The notes under the pieces were generated by a model. It was not told where the DNA came from and ran no database searches. It was given only the letters and a program-made list of their open reading frames with translations. A DNA stretch of 64,000 nt from the NCBI RefSeq assembly GCF_029240175.1, contig NZ_JARBTM010000009.1:1-64000 (forward strand). Reading direction: 5' to 3'. Position 1 is the first letter of the stretch, and the number at the start of each line of letters is the position of its first letter. The translations under genes and the position numbers were made by a program. This DNA is from Anaerosolibacter sp. Its GTDB lineage: Bacteria > Bacillota > Clostridia > Peptostreptococcales > Thermotaleaceae. Below, piece by piece: positions 1 to 9,959 of this stretch.

Positions 1-1
1 C

Positions 2-445
2 ATCATCATCGGTGACAGAGATGGTATACCAGGTCCTGCAATGGAAGAATGCCTAAAAGGAACAGGAGCTGAGGTAGTATTTTCTGCTACTGAGTGCTTT
101 GTCTGAACGGCTGCAGGAGCAATGGACCTGGAGAATCAAAATAGGGTAAAAACCATGACAGAGAAGTACGGAGCTGAAAACATTATCGTTCTTCTTGGTG
201 CTGCTGAAGCAGAAGCTGCAGGCTTAGCTGCTGAAACAGTAACAAATGGAGACCCTACATATGCAGGTTCATTGGCAGGAGTCCAGTTAGGACTCAGAGT
301 ATACCATGCGGTAGACCAAGAATTCAAAGAAGCTGTTGACCCAGCTGTATATGATGAGCAAATCGGTATGATGGAAATGGTACTAGACGTTGATTCCATC
401 ATCGCTGAAATGACATCTATCAGAGAACAATTCTGTAAATTCTAA
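2..445 (+). CDS. grdA: Glycine reductase selenoprotein A (5' truncated by window)
   Basis: Selenoprotein A of the glycine reductase complex carries the carboxymethyl group as a selenoether between proteins B and C. The frame is open from base 2, giving [10 protein letters not shown] and then ECFVU-TAAGAMD. An in-frame TGA at 104-106 is followed by the well-conserved GrdA sequence, so I read it as selenocysteine in the family's CxxU motif. The 147 residues present against about 158 for the family mean that roughly ten N-terminal residues lie outside the window. It is the first gene here of a grdABCD run. A small hairpin just after the UGA (arms CAGG/CCTG, about 114-130) could be the SECIS element. 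Confidence 0.96.
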
Positions 446-489
446 TAAACACAAAAAAATTTCCCGAAAAATAAGAGAGGGGGGAAACT

Positions 490-1800
490 ATGAGCAAGAT
501 AAGAGTTGTTCATTATATAAACCAATTCTTCGCTGGTATAGGTGGCGAGGAGAAGGCTGATATTAAGCCGGAAGTGAGAGAAGGGGTTGTAGGTCCAGGG
601 GCGGCATTAAATGCAGCATTTGGTGGAGAAGCTGAGATCGTTGCTACAGTAATTTGCGGTGATTCCTACTACAATGAGAACCTTGAAGATGCAAAACAAG
701 AAATCCTTGAAATGGTTAAAAAGTATGAACCAAATCTTTTCATCGCTGGACCAGCTTTTAATGCAGGTCGTTATGGCGTGGCTTGCGGTTCCATTTCAAA
801 GATTGTAAAAGAGGAATTAAATATTCCAGTAGCTACTGCGATGTATATTGAAAATCCAGGTGCTGATATGTATAAGAAGGATTTATACATTATTGAAACT
901 GGAAATTCAGCTGCTGCCATGAGAACTGCAGCACCAGCATTAGCAAAACTTGCTCTTAAGCTAGCTAAAGGAGAAGAAATTGGTGCTCCTACAGTAGATG
1001 GCTATATTCCAAGAGGTGTTAGAAAGAACGTATTCTTGGAAGAAAGAGGTTCTAAGAGAGCTGTAGATATGATGTTAAAGAAGCTAAAGGGCGAAGAATT
1101 CGTAACAGAATATCCAATGCCTGACTTTGACAATGTAACACCAAATCCAGCTGTTAAAGATATATCTAAGGCAAAAATTGCCCTAGTAACTTCTGGTGGT
1201 ATTGTACCAAAAGGAAACCCAAATCACATCGAATCTTCATCTGCATCTAAGTATGGTAAGTATGACATCGCTGATTTCGCTGATTTAACTGAGGCAACGC
1301 ATGAAACAGCCCACGGTGGATATGACCCAATTTATGCAAATGCAGACGCAGATAGAGTATTACCTGTGGATGTTCTTAGAGACATGGAAAAAGAAGGAGT
1401 AATCGGTGAATTACACAGATACTTCTACACAACTGTTGGTAACGGTACTTCCGTTGCAAACTCAAAAGGATTTGCTGCTAAATTTGCACAAGAGCTATTG
1501 GCTGATGGTGTAACAGCAGTTATCTTAACATCAACCTGAGGCACCTGTACACGTTGCGGTGCAACGATGGTAAAAGAAATTGAAAGAGCAGGCATTCCAG
1601 TTGTGCATATCTGTACAGTTGTTCCAATCTCATTAACAGTTGGAGCAAACAGAATCGTACCTGCTATTGCGATTCCTCACCCACTTGGAAATCCAGCATT
1701 GGAGCCAGCGGAAGAGAAGAAGCTTAGAAGAAAAATTGTTGAAAAAGCATTAAGAGCTCTTTCAACTGAAGTTGATGGCCAGACAGTATTCGAAAATTAA
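490..1800 (+). CDS. grdB: Glycine reductase selenoprotein B (substrate-specific subunit)
   Basis: Protein B binds glycine through a pyruvoyl partner subunit (GrdE, not in the window) and transfers the carboxymethyl group to GrdA. The reading frame is continuous from 490 to 1800 if the TGA at 1537-1539 is read as Sec (residue 350). The residues around it, TSTUGTCTRCGA, are the family's UxxCxxC redox motif, and the frame resumes in conserved sequence ending at 1800. The total of 436 residues is normal for GrdB. A GAGAGGGGGG ribosome site precedes the ATG. A hairpin with GCACC/GGTGC arms directly follows the UGA. An annotator unaware of Sec would split this into two ORFs. Confidence 0.97.
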
Positions 1801-1807
1801 TAAATTT

Positions 1808-1880
1808 GCCAGCTGTTGCCGCAGCTGGCAGCTGCTTAGACTAATGAATAAATGGGTGGTGCTTACATCACCCATTTATT
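1808..1880 (+). other. Two intergenic hairpins between grdB and grdC
   Basis: The first hairpin has arms GCCAGCTG/CAGCTGGC (1808-1829). The second has a perfect 12-bp stem, AATAAATGGGTG with its complement, and a 10-nt loop (1847-1880). Neither has a long T-run, so they look more like mRNA processing or stability elements, or leaky terminators that set the protein B to protein C ratio, than full terminators. The rest of 1881-2029 shows nothing else. Confidence 0.6.
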
Positions 1881-2042
1881 GAAATCATATGTACAAAATA
1901 AAAGGAAGAGAACTAAAAAGTTATCCGTTTATTAAAAGGGACTTGAAACAATTAGATTGCTAGTCTGTAGCTGCGAGCTGCGAGGGCACATCTGTAGTAG
2001 CTTTGTTGGAAATGATTTTTAAATAATACGGAGGTGAAAGGT

Positions 2043-3581
2043 ATGAGTTATGCAGTAGTAAAGGGAACTGGTTATGTACTGGTACATACCCCTGATATGA
2101 TTTACCACAATGGTACGACCCAAACAACTGAAAAATTAACGAATCCTGATTCTGAATATTTGAAAAAGCTGCCAGAGCATATTAGACCATATGAAAAGAC
2201 CGTGAATTATGCGCCAAACCAGGTGTATATTGGGAATATAACACCTGAGAACTTAAGACAGTATGAAATGCCATGGTATGATAAGGATGTTGCAGAAGCA
2301 AACCGATTCGGAAAATATGGGGAAATCATGCCTCAAGATGAATTTATTGCTTTATTAAAAATCTCAGATGCTTTTGATTTAGTAAAGTTAGACAAAAATT
2401 TTACAGCGAGTGTAAAGAGTAAAATTAGTAACCATCCTTTATTTAAAGAAGATGCTGCAAAATTAAAAGAAGGCGAAGAACTTGAAGAAATCGAAAAATA
2501 CGTAAAAGAGCAGCATGCAGAAGGTTTATATCAAGATGGTAAATTGATTGGCTGTGTAAAAAGAGCCCATGATATTGACCCAAATCTTAATGCCCATGTA
2601 CTGTTTGAAAACCTAGTAGTAAAGGCTTCAGGACTTCTAGCGTTCAAACACTTGGTGGATAAGAACAATATCGATGTTGCTGCAATCGATTATGTAATCG
2701 AATGCTCTGAAGAGGCATGCGGAGATATGAACCAAAGAGGCGGCGGCAACTTTGCTAAAGCCATCGCCGAGGCAGCGGGAGCAGTAAATGCTACAGGTTC
2801 TGACACAAGAGGTTTCTGTGCTGCACCAACCCATGCATTGATTCAAGCAGCATCTTTGGTTCAAGCTGGAACCTATGAAAATGTTGTGGTTGTTGCAGGT
2901 GGTGCTACAGCGAAGTTAGGGATGAATGGTAAAGATCACGTAAAGAAGGGTATGCCTATCTTAGAGGATGTACTTGGTGGATTTGCCGTATTGGTAAGCA
3001 AAAATGACGGTATAAACCCAATTTTAAGAACGGACCTAGTGGGAAGACATACAGTGGGAACAGGTTCTTCACCGCAAGCAGTCATTACATCCCTTGTAAC
3101 TATGCCATTGGATAAGGGAGGCTTAAAGATTACAGATATTGACAAATATTCTGTAGAAATGCAAAACCCTGACATTACAAAACCAGCTGGCGCAGGAGAT
3201 GTACCAGAAGCAAACTACAAAATGATTGCGGCTCTTGGCGTTAAGAGAAATGAACTAGAGCGAAGCCAATTGGCAGAATTTGGTGAAAAACATGGTATGC
3301 CTGGTTGGGCACCGACTCAAGGACATATTCCATCAGGAGTACCTTATCTTGGATTTGCTAAGGAAGATTTAACTACTGGTACAATAAATAGAGCGATGAT
3401 CGTAGGAAAAGGAAGCTTATTCCTTGGACGTATGACAAACCTATTCGATGGTGTTTCCATCGTAATGGAAAGAAATACAGGAAAAACAGAGACAGCTGGT
3501 GCCGGCATATCTGAAGAAGCCGTGAAGAATATGATTGCAGAGGCTATGAGAGACTTCGCGTCACATCTACTAAAGGCATAG
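2043..3581 (+). CDS. grdC: Glycine reductase complex component C, beta subunit
   Basis: Protein C takes the carboxymethyl group from GrdA and releases acetyl phosphate. GrdC is its thiolase/KAS-like acyltransferase subunit. From ATG 2043 (MSYAVVKGTGY) the protein is 512 residues, the usual GrdC length. An in-frame GTG at 2034 overlaps the GGAGGTG ribosome site, which rules it out as the start. The thiolase-like segment ECSEEACGDMNQRGGGNFAK (roughly residues 220-240) holds the probable active-site cysteine. The stop lies 10 nt before grdD, so the two are co-translated partners. Confidence 0.95.
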   Translation: MSYAVVKGTGYVLVHTPDMIYHNGTTQTTEKLTNPDSEYLKKLPEHIRPYEKTVNYAPNQVYIGNITPENLRQYEMPWYDKDVAEANRFGKYGEIMPQDEFIALLKISDAFDLVKLDKNFTASVKSKISNHPLFKEDAAKLKEGEELEEIEKYVKEQHAEGLYQDGKLIGCVKRAHDIDPNLNAHVLFENLVVKASGLLAFKHLVDKNNIDVAAIDYVIECSEEACGDMNQRGGGNFAKAIAEAAGAVNATGSDTRGFCAAPTHALIQAASLVQAGTYENVVVVAGGATAKLGMNGKDHVKKGMPILEDVLGGFAVLVSKNDGINPILRTDLVGRHTVGTGSSPQAVITSLVTMPLDKGGLKITDIDKYSVEMQNPDITKPAGAGDVPEANYKMIAALGVKRNELERSQLAEFGEKHGMPGWAPTQGHIPSGVPYLGFAKEDLTTGTINRAMIVGKGSLFLGRMTNLFDGVSIVMERNTGKTETAGAGISEEAVKNMIAEAMRDFASHLLKA

Positions 3582-3591
3582 GGGTGATGAG

Positions 3592-4779
3592 ATGACTGAA
3601 AATAATGCAGTAAAACAGATGATAGGTAAAGCATTCATGGACATTGCCGATGCCATAAAAACTGGACAATTCGGCAGCCGTGTAAAGGTAGGACTTACTA
3701 CCCTTGGCAGCGAGCATGGTGTAGAAAACCTTGTAAAAGGGGCGGAACTGGCTTCAAAGAGCGGCGAAAACTTTGATATCGTGCTCATTGGACCTAAGGT
3801 AAATACGACCTTGGAGATTGCTGAGGTAAATTCAGAAGATGAAATGCATAAAAAAATGGAAGAATTACTGGATAGTAACTATATTCAGGCTTGTGTAACC
3901 ATGCACTATAACTTCCCAATTGGTGTTTCTACGGTAGGAAAAGTAATTACACCGGGCATGGGTAGAGAAATGTTCCTAGCAACAACAACCGGGACTGCTT
4001 CAGCTCACAGGGTTGAAGCCATGGTAAAAAATGCCCTTTATGGTATCATCACCGCAAAGGCTATGGGGATTGCAGATCCAACAGTTGGAATATTAAACCT
4101 AGACGGTGCCCGTCAGGTTGAAAGAGCATTAAAGGAACTGAACGCAAATGGATACAAAATCAATTTTTCTGAGTCTATTCGTTCCGATGGTGGCGCTGTG
4201 ATGAGAGGTAACGATTTATTAGCAGGCAGTGTAGATGTCATGGTACAGGATACATTGACAGGAAATATCATGATGAAGGTATTTTCATCCTATACTACTG
4301 GCGGAAGCTATGAGGCATTAGGCTACGGCTATGGACCAGGAATTGGTGATGGTTACGATCGTACCATTTTAATCTTATCAAGGGCTTCTGGTGTACCTGT
4401 GGTTGCCAATGCCATAAAATATGCTGCAAAATTGGCCCAGGGTAAATTACCTGAAGTAGCAAAAACTGAGTTTGCGAAGGCAAAAGCAGCAAAGCTGGAT
4501 GAAATCTTAAAATCATTAACCAAGGATACAAAAAAAGCACAGGCTGATGATGAAGAAGTAACTGCACCTGCAAAAGAGGTAGTAACTGGCTCCATATCAG
4601 GCATAGATATCATGGACTTGGAGGATGCTGTAAAAGCTCTTTGGAAGGCAGGAATCTATGCGGAGAGCGGCATGGGCTGTACAGGACCTATTGTTCTTGT
4701 AAATGAAGAGAGAATACATCAAGCTTCAGAGGTATTAGGAAAAGCAGGTTTTGTTGCAAAAGAAGGCGATGTGTGCTAA
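3592..4779 (+). CDS. grdD: Glycine reductase complex component C, alpha subunit
   Basis: GrdD is the catalytic subunit of protein C. It forms the acetyl-thioester that is phosphorolysed to acetyl phosphate, the energy-conserving step of Stickland glycine reduction. The 395 residues include Cys101 (NYIQACVTMHYNFP) and Cys363 in GMGCTGPIVLV, matching the two conserved cysteines of the family. It is related to PlsX-type phosphate acyltransferases. A GGGGTGATGAG ribosome site overlaps the grdC end region, and an intrinsic terminator follows at 4786. The residues between 300 and 340 are charged and alanine-rich, probably a linker. Confidence 0.95.
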   Translation: MTENNAVKQMIGKAFMDIADAIKTGQFGSRVKVGLTTLGSEHGVENLVKGAELASKSGENFDIVLIGPKVNTTLEIAEVNSEDEMHKKMEELLDSNYIQACVTMHYNFPIGVSTVGKVITPGMGREMFLATTTGTASAHRVEAMVKNALYGIITAKAMGIADPTVGILNLDGARQVERALKELNANGYKINFSESIRSDGGAVMRGNDLLAGSVDVMVQDTLTGNIMMKVFSSYTTGGSYEALGYGYGPGIGDGYDRTILILSRASGVPVVANAIKYAAKLAQGKLPEVAKTEFAKAKAAKLDEILKSLTKDTKKAQADDEEVTAPAKEVVTGSISGIDIMDLEDAVKALWKAGIYAESGMGCTGPIVLVNEERIHQASEVLGKAGFVAKEGDVC

Positions 4780-4785
4780 TTATAG

Positions 4786-4814
4786 AAACTCCAGCGATGC
4801 TGGAGTTTTTATTA
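4786..4814 (+). terminator. Intrinsic terminator of the grd operon
   Basis: A perfect 10-bp stem, AAACTCCAGC/GCTGGAGTTT with a GAT loop, is followed by TTATTATAA. It lies 7 nt after the grdD stop. Confidence 0.9.
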
Positions 4815-5008
4815 TAACATGACATATTTTCGCATGCCAGACGATAAACATATAGTAGGCTTGTATGAAATATGAGGAAAATTTAAACAAAAAATAAATT
4901 TTTTTCATGGAAAGAAAGGATTTTAGTATGTCCTTGTAGAAATCTTATAAGCTATATTGTCTAGGGGAAAAGACAAAGAAATGGACAAAAAATGAGGAGG
5001 AAGAGTAC

Positions 5009-6094
5009 ATGTTTAAGAAAAGTATTGCTTTACTAGTAGTAATGATGCTGCTTGTAGGTCTAATGGCAGGTTGTGCACAGAAAGCACCTGAGCAACCTCA
5101 GCCAACAGCACCAGCTGAAGAGGAAAAGACAGAAATGACAGTTGGTTTTGTTACGGATATCGGTGGAATTGATGACAGATCATTCAACCAAGGAACTTAT
5201 GAAGGTATCAAGAAGTATGCTGATGAAAAAGGCTGGACAGAAGGACAAGAATATAAATATATTCAATCAAACGAAGAAGCTGACTACATCCCAAATCTTA
5301 GTGCTTTTGGTGATGAAACTTACAATCTTGTAATTGCTGCTGGTTTCTTATTTGAAAATGCTATGAAAGAAGTAGCTCCACAGTACCCTGACACGAACTT
5401 TGCAATCATTGATACTGTGATTGATTCACCTAACGTTGCTTCAGTGGTTTTTGCTGAAGAACAAGGTTCATTCCTTGTTGGTGTTGCGGCTGCAAAAGCA
5501 ACAAAAACAAAGAAGGTTGGATTCGTGGGTGGAATGGATTTCCCATTAATTAGAAAGTTCCATGCAGGCTTTGTTGCTGGAGTGCACGCTGTAGATAAGT
5601 CTATCCAGGTAGTAGACCAATATGCTGGAGATTTCGGTAATCCAGGCGCAGGTCAGCAAATTGCATCTACAATGTATGCACAAGGTGTTGACGTGATTTA
5701 TCATGCTGCTGGTGGAACTGGAAACGGTGTAATCAACGAAGCGAAAAACAGAGTTGAAAATGGTGAAGCAGTATGGGTAATTGGTGTTGATAAAGATCAA
5801 TATGAAGATGGTAAAATGGCAGACGGAAAATCTGTAGTATTGACTTCTATGATGAAGAGAGTAGACGTTGCTGCTTACAGCATGATGGAAGCACAAGAAA
5901 AAGGTCAATTCCCAGGTGGTACAACAACTACACTAGATTTAAAAGTAGACGGCGTTGGTATCCCTGCTGAGAACCCAAACCTAGCTGCTGATGTAGTAAC
6001 TGAAATCAACAGCTTCAAAGACAAGATTGTTGGCGGAGAGATTGTGGTTCCTACAACAATGGAAGAATTAACAACTTTCGAAGCTAGCCTATAA
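5009..6094 (+). CDS. BMP-family substrate-binding lipoprotein (PnrA-like)
   Basis: This is a solute-binding lipoprotein of a BMP/PnrA-type ABC importer. Residues 1-21 are a lipoprotein signal peptide ending in the lipobox LMAGC, followed by a P/E/Q-rich linker and then the periplasmic-binding fold (VGFVTDIGGIDDRSFNQGTYEG). That segment is typical of family members that bind purine nucleosides. The 361 residues are normal. A GAGGAGGAAG ribosome site precedes the ATG. The next genes encode the matching ATPase and two permeases, which supports nucleoside uptake, though the ligand cannot be read from sequence. The upstream gap (4815-5008) is AT-rich and I see no riboswitch in it. Confidence 0.92.
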   Translation: MFKKSIALLVVMMLLVGLMAGCAQKAPEQPQPTAPAEEEKTEMTVGFVTDIGGIDDRSFNQGTYEGIKKYADEKGWTEGQEYKYIQSNEEADYIPNLSAFGDETYNLVIAAGFLFENAMKEVAPQYPDTNFAIIDTVIDSPNVASVVFAEEQGSFLVGVAAAKATKTKKVGFVGGMDFPLIRKFHAGFVAGVHAVDKSIQVVDQYAGDFGNPGAGQQIASTMYAQGVDVIYHAAGGTGNGVINEAKNRVENGEAVWVIGVDKDQYEDGKMADGKSVVLTSMMKRVDVAAYSMMEAQEKGQFPGGTTTTLDLKVDGVGIPAENPNLAADVVTEINSFKDKIVGGEIVVPTTMEELTTFEASL

Positions 6095-6130
6095 TCGATT
6101 TAAAGCAGATAACAATTTAGAAGTCTGTGT

Positions 6131-6162
6131 AAAAAAGCCCATGCTACATGGGCTTTTTTTAA
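6131..6162 (+). terminator. Intrinsic terminator after the BMP lipoprotein gene
   Basis: A 13-bp stem, AAAAAAGCCCATG/CATGGGCTTTTTT with a CTA loop, runs into T's. It probably lets the binding protein be made in excess of the downstream ATPase and permeases by partial termination. Confidence 0.9.
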
Positions 6163-6256
6163 ATCTTTAACAATCTGAAACAATATGGAAAGCCGATGCA
6201 ATTTATTGTATGATTTAGATAGAGATAAATATGAGTTAGAAACGAGGGTTGCAATT

Positions 6257-7789
6257 ATGGAATATATTATCGAAATGCTCAATATTAGAAAAGAATTCCC
6301 AGGAATCGTGGCAAATGATAATATAACTTTAAGGGTTAAAAAGGGTGAAATTCATGCGCTGCTTGGGGAAAACGGTGCCGGAAAGTCCACCCTAATGAGC
6401 GTGCTGTTTGGTCTCTATCAACCGGAAAAGGGTGAAATCAAGGTCAGAGGCAAAAATGTAAATATTTCCAAACCTAATGTCGCCAACGAACTTGGTATAG
6501 GCATGGTGCATCAGCATTTTAAGCTGGTTCATAACTTTACGGTTACTGAAAATATTATATTGGGACAAGAACCTATTAAGGGTGGAAGAATAGATATTGA
6601 AAAAGCTACCAGAGAGATAGAACAGCTGTCAAAAGAGTATGGGCTAGAGGTAGATCCTTCGTCAAAGATTGAAGATATTACTGTTGGGATGCAGCAAAGG
6701 GTTGAAATATTGAAAATGCTTTATAGAAATGCTGAAATTTTAATATTTGACGAGCCAACAGCTGCCCTAACGCCTCAAGAAATCACCGAGCTTATGCATA
6801 TCATGAAAAGGCTGGTAGAAGAAGGAAAATCTATTATTCTGATTACGCATAAATTAAAGGAGATCAAAGAAGCTGCCGATCAATGCACCATTATCAGAAG
6901 AGGAAAGTACATCGATACGGTCGATGTAAAGACGACCTCTGCCGATACCATGGCATCTATGATGGTGGGAAGAGAGGTTAATTTTACCGTAAACAAAGAT
7001 CAGGCAGACCCTAAAGATGTTGTTTTAAAGATTAGTGATCTAGTTGTCAAAGACTCAAGGGGTTTAAAGGCTGTGGACGGATTGAACCTGGAAATTAGAA
7101 GGGGTGAAATTCTTGGTATAGCCGGTGTTGACGGAAATGGACAAACAGAGCTATTAGAAGCAATCTCTGGCTTAAAAGAAGCGGAGTCAGGAAGCATTCA
7201 GTTGTTGGGTAAAGATATAAAGAAAATGCCGATAAGACAACGAACTGAGCTTGGGATTGGGCATATTCCCCAAGATCGACATAAGCATGGACTTATATTG
7301 GATTTTAAACTGGCGGAAAATATGGTATTGCAAACATATTACAAAGCCCCTTACTCAAAACACGGTATTTTAAACGAGGCAGCCATCAATGAAAAAGCAA
7401 CGAAGCTTATCGAAGAATTTGACGTAAGAAGCGGGCAGGGTATTCATACGAAGACCAGGGCGATGTCAGGTGGAAATCAACAGAAGGCCATCATCGCCAG
7501 AGAAGTAGACCGAAGTCCGGAAATGCTCATCGCTGGACAACCCACTAGGGGATTGGATGTGGGTGCCATTGAATTTATCCATAGAAAGCTAATCGAAGAA
7601 CGTGACAAGGGTAGAGCTGTCCTACTGGTTTCGCTAGAATTGGATGAAGTAATGAATGTCAGTGATCGAATTGCAGTAATCTTTGAAGGTCGGATTGTAG
7701 GGATTGTCGATGCAAAAGATGCTACAGAGAATCAATTAGGTCTTATGATGGCAGGAATTGAAGACCCAGGTAAGGAAGGTGATCAATAA
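6257..7789 (+). CDS. ABC transporter ATP-binding protein, sugar/nucleoside type
   Basis: This is a tandem ATPase with two nucleotide-binding domains, as in the RbsA/YufO family. The first has Walker A GENGAGKST and Walker B LIFDEPTAAL. The second has a degenerate P-loop, GVDGNGQTE, and signature MSGGNQQK. The start at 6257 (MEYIIEMLNIRK) is chosen because a GAGGG site lies 8 nt upstream and the homology begins there. An in-frame ATG at 6185 would add about 24 unrelated residues. The stop TAA overlaps the next ATG by one base. It powers the permeases at 7789 and 8846. Confidence 0.93.
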   Translation: MEYIIEMLNIRKEFPGIVANDNITLRVKKGEIHALLGENGAGKSTLMSVLFGLYQPEKGEIKVRGKNVNISKPNVANELGIGMVHQHFKLVHNFTVTENIILGQEPIKGGRIDIEKATREIEQLSKEYGLEVDPSSKIEDITVGMQQRVEILKMLYRNAEILIFDEPTAALTPQEITELMHIMKRLVEEGKSIILITHKLKEIKEAADQCTIIRRGKYIDTVDVKTTSADTMASMMVGREVNFTVNKDQADPKDVVLKISDLVVKDSRGLKAVDGLNLEIRRGEILGIAGVDGNGQTELLEAISGLKEAESGSIQLLGKDIKKMPIRQRTELGIGHIPQDRHKHGLILDFKLAENMVLQTYYKAPYSKHGILNEAAINEKATKLIEEFDVRSGQGIHTKTRAMSGGNQQKAIIAREVDRSPEMLIAGQPTRGLDVGAIEFIHRKLIEERDKGRAVLLVSLELDEVMNVSDRIAVIFEGRIVGIVDAKDATENQLGLMMAGIEDPGKEGDQ

Positions 7790-8844
7790 TGATAAAGTTC
7801 TTATCCAATGAAAAAAACCATGTATTTTTGGTGCCCCTTATATCTGTTCTTTTAGGATTTTTGGCTGGAGCAATCATTATGATGATCACAGGTATCAATC
7901 CCGCCGATGGGTATAGAGCCCTAGTCAAAGGGGTTTTAGGAAATCCAAGGAAGTTCGGAGAATGGATAGTAACAGCTACACCTTTAATCCTTACGGGTTT
8001 GGCTATTGGCTTTGGGTTTAGAACAGGATTGTTTAATATAGGTGTAGAAGGTCAATTGATCGTGGGTTCCTTTGCTGCTGTAGCAGTAGGGATTCTCATC
8101 GAAGCACCAAGAATTATCCATCTTCCCCTCGTGTTAATCGCAGCGGCAGCGGCGGGTGCTCTTTGGGCATTTATCCCTGGATTTTTAAAGGCTAGATACA
8201 GGGTTCATGAGGTGGTTGTAACCATCATGTTGAACTATACCGCTCTCCATATGATAAACTATGCCATAAAGGCACTTCCGGGGAGCTCAATGACAAGGAC
8301 CATAGATATACACATGTCGGCCACATTAAATAATGCTTTCCTATCAGGAATTACTGGACGTTCTAGACTCCACTTAGGTATATTTATCGCCCTAGTTATG
8401 GCTGTTGTATTTTGGTATATTATTGAAAAAACTTCTTTTGGATACGAATTACGTGCAGTAGGTTTTAATCCTGATGCCTCTCAATATGCAGGTATGCGTG
8501 TAAATAGAAATATTGTCTATTCTATGATGATTTCAGGTGCTTTCGCTGGGTTAGCGGGTGCAATGATTTCTATTGGAACTTTTAATTATGCCAGGGTCAT
8601 TGGTGCATTTGAAGGATATGGAATGGATGGAATCGCGGTAGCGCTGCTGGGAAGTAACAGCGGTTTGGGGATCGTGATTGCCGGTTTCTTATTTGGGGCA
8701 TTAAAGGCAGGTTCAAGTTCTATGGCATTGGCTAGTGTACCAAAGGAGATTGCAGAAATCATCATGGCTTTTATCGTTTTATTTGCAGCGATGAACTATG
8801 GAATAAAAGTATTGCTACAGAGATTAGGAAAGGAGCGGAAATAA
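7789..8844 (+). CDS. ABC transporter permease (nucleoside, BPD_transp_2 family)
   Basis: This is an inner-membrane permease of 351 residues with about ten hydrophobic segments. It contains FRTGLFNIGVEGQ and YELRAVGFNPDASQYAGM, both typical of the permease pair associated with BMP lipoproteins. It is translationally coupled to the ATPase gene (TAATG overlap) and sits 1 nt before the second permease. Together they form the heterodimeric channel. Confidence 0.92.
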   Translation: MIKFLSNEKNHVFLVPLISVLLGFLAGAIIMMITGINPADGYRALVKGVLGNPRKFGEWIVTATPLILTGLAIGFGFRTGLFNIGVEGQLIVGSFAAVAVGILIEAPRIIHLPLVLIAAAAAGALWAFIPGFLKARYRVHEVVVTIMLNYTALHMINYAIKALPGSSMTRTIDIHMSATLNNAFLSGITGRSRLHLGIFIALVMAVVFWYIIEKTSFGYELRAVGFNPDASQYAGMRVNRNIVYSMMISGAFAGLAGAMISIGTFNYARVIGAFEGYGMDGIAVALLGSNSGLGIVIAGFLFGALKAGSSSMALASVPKEIAEIIMAFIVLFAAMNYGIKVLLQRLGKERK

Positions 8845-8845
8845 G

Positions 8846-9805
8846 ATGGACTTTATGCAGATTATCAGTATTATACTCCCCCTAACCTTGGCTTCTGCTG
8901 CTCCCATAATTGCTGCCTCTCTAGGCGGACTTTTCAGTGAACGTTCAGGAGTTGTAAACGTAGGACTTGAAGGCCTCATGATGATCGGTGCCTTTACAGC
9001 TGCCACGACGACGGTTTTGGTTGAAGCTTCCATGGGGGCCATGAGCCCATGGATTGGGATTCTTACCGGAATTATGGCGGGAGGCTTATTATCAATCATT
9101 CACGCCTATGTAAGTATAAATCTTAGGGCTGACCAGGTAATCAGTGGTACGGCAATCAACCTTCTTGCCGGAGGTATGACTATTTATTTGGCACAGATTA
9201 TCTTTAAACAACAAAGAACAGTGGCGTTCCTATATGGCATTAAGAAGCAGGATATACCAGTATTATCGCAAATTCCTGTGCTTGGTAAATTGTTCTTTGG
9301 AAAAGTCCATCTCACATCATATTTAATTATCCTGACCGTGTTCATCGTATGGTACGTTGTCTATAAAACTCCCTTTGGACTAAGGCTTAGGGCTGTTGGG
9401 GAACATCCAGGGGCTGCGGACTCCATGGGGATCAATGTGTATCGGATGAGATATATCGGTGTTATTCTATCTGGAATGCTGGCAGGACTAGGCGGATCGA
9501 TCATGGTATTAACGCAAGATATTCAATACACTTATGCTACGATCCATGGAACAGGATTTATTGCGTTAGCTGCCTTAATATTTGGCAAATGGCATCCTAT
9601 CGGTGTACTGCTTGCAGGATTGTTCTTTGGTTTCTCTCAAGCATTGGGGGTAGTAGCATACCAAATACCGCTCTTAAATAAACTGCCACAAGAGTTTTTC
9701 TGGGCATTTCCATATATACTCACCGTTATCGCATTAGTAATATTTTCAGGAAAAGCGGTTGGCCCTAAGGCTGCTGGGCAGCCTTATGAAAAAGGAGAAA
9801 GATAA
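8846..9805 (+). CDS. ABC transporter permease (nucleoside), second subunit
   Basis: This is the 319-residue partner permease, with SERSGVVNVGLEGLMMIGAF near the N-terminus and a GLRLRAVGEHPGAADSMGI loop, the EAA-like coupling region of this family. It ends at 9805 inside the upstream arm of the operon terminator. It is the last gene of the importer operon. Confidence 0.92.
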   Translation: MDFMQIISIILPLTLASAAPIIAASLGGLFSERSGVVNVGLEGLMMIGAFTAATTTVLVEASMGAMSPWIGILTGIMAGGLLSIIHAYVSINLRADQVISGTAINLLAGGMTIYLAQIIFKQQRTVAFLYGIKKQDIPVLSQIPVLGKLFFGKVHLTSYLIILTVFIVWYVVYKTPFGLRLRAVGEHPGAADSMGINVYRMRYIGVILSGMLAGLGGSIMVLTQDIQYTYATIHGTGFIALAALIFGKWHPIGVLLAGLFFGFSQALGVVAYQIPLLNKLPQEFFWAFPYILTVIALVIFSGKAVGPKAAGQPYEKGER

Positions 9806-9834
9806 GACAAGGCAAATGCCTTGTCTTTATCTAT
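9801..9834 (+). terminator. Intrinsic terminator of the ABC importer operon
   Basis: Inverted arms GATAAGACAAGGCA and TGCCTTGTCTTTATC surround a 2-nt loop. The first arm overlaps the last codons of the permease gene. Confidence 0.8.
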
Positions 9835-9883
9835 ATATGAAAACAATCCTTGAACAAGCTTTATTTAATAACGGTTTAATGGT

Positions 9884-9889
9884 ATAATA
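9884..9889 (+). promoter_or_regulatory. Probable -10 element for rpoN
   Basis: A consensus TATAAT stands 71 nt before the rpoN start. The -35 region 17 nt upstream (TTTATT) is weak, so only the -10 box is convincing. Confidence 0.45.
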
Positions 9890-9959
9890 GTATGGAAAAG
9901 AAGACTGTGGATAGTTAAGTAAGAAAAAGACGATGTGTCTTGAAAAGGTGGGTGATTTG

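Noticed and set aside
104-106. grdA and grdB could be read as broken by in-frame TGA codons
   Set aside because: Both TGAs sit at known selenocysteine positions with conserved sequence continuing in the same frame on both sides, so they are not nonsense mutations.
4295-4573. Long minus-strand ORFs opposite grdD and other real genes
   Set aside because: They lie wholly inside well-supported genes on the other strand and have composition expected of antisense frames.
4815-5008. Purine riboswitch ahead of the nucleoside importer
   Set aside because: No purine-riboswitch core sequences or terminator hairpin are visible in the leader.
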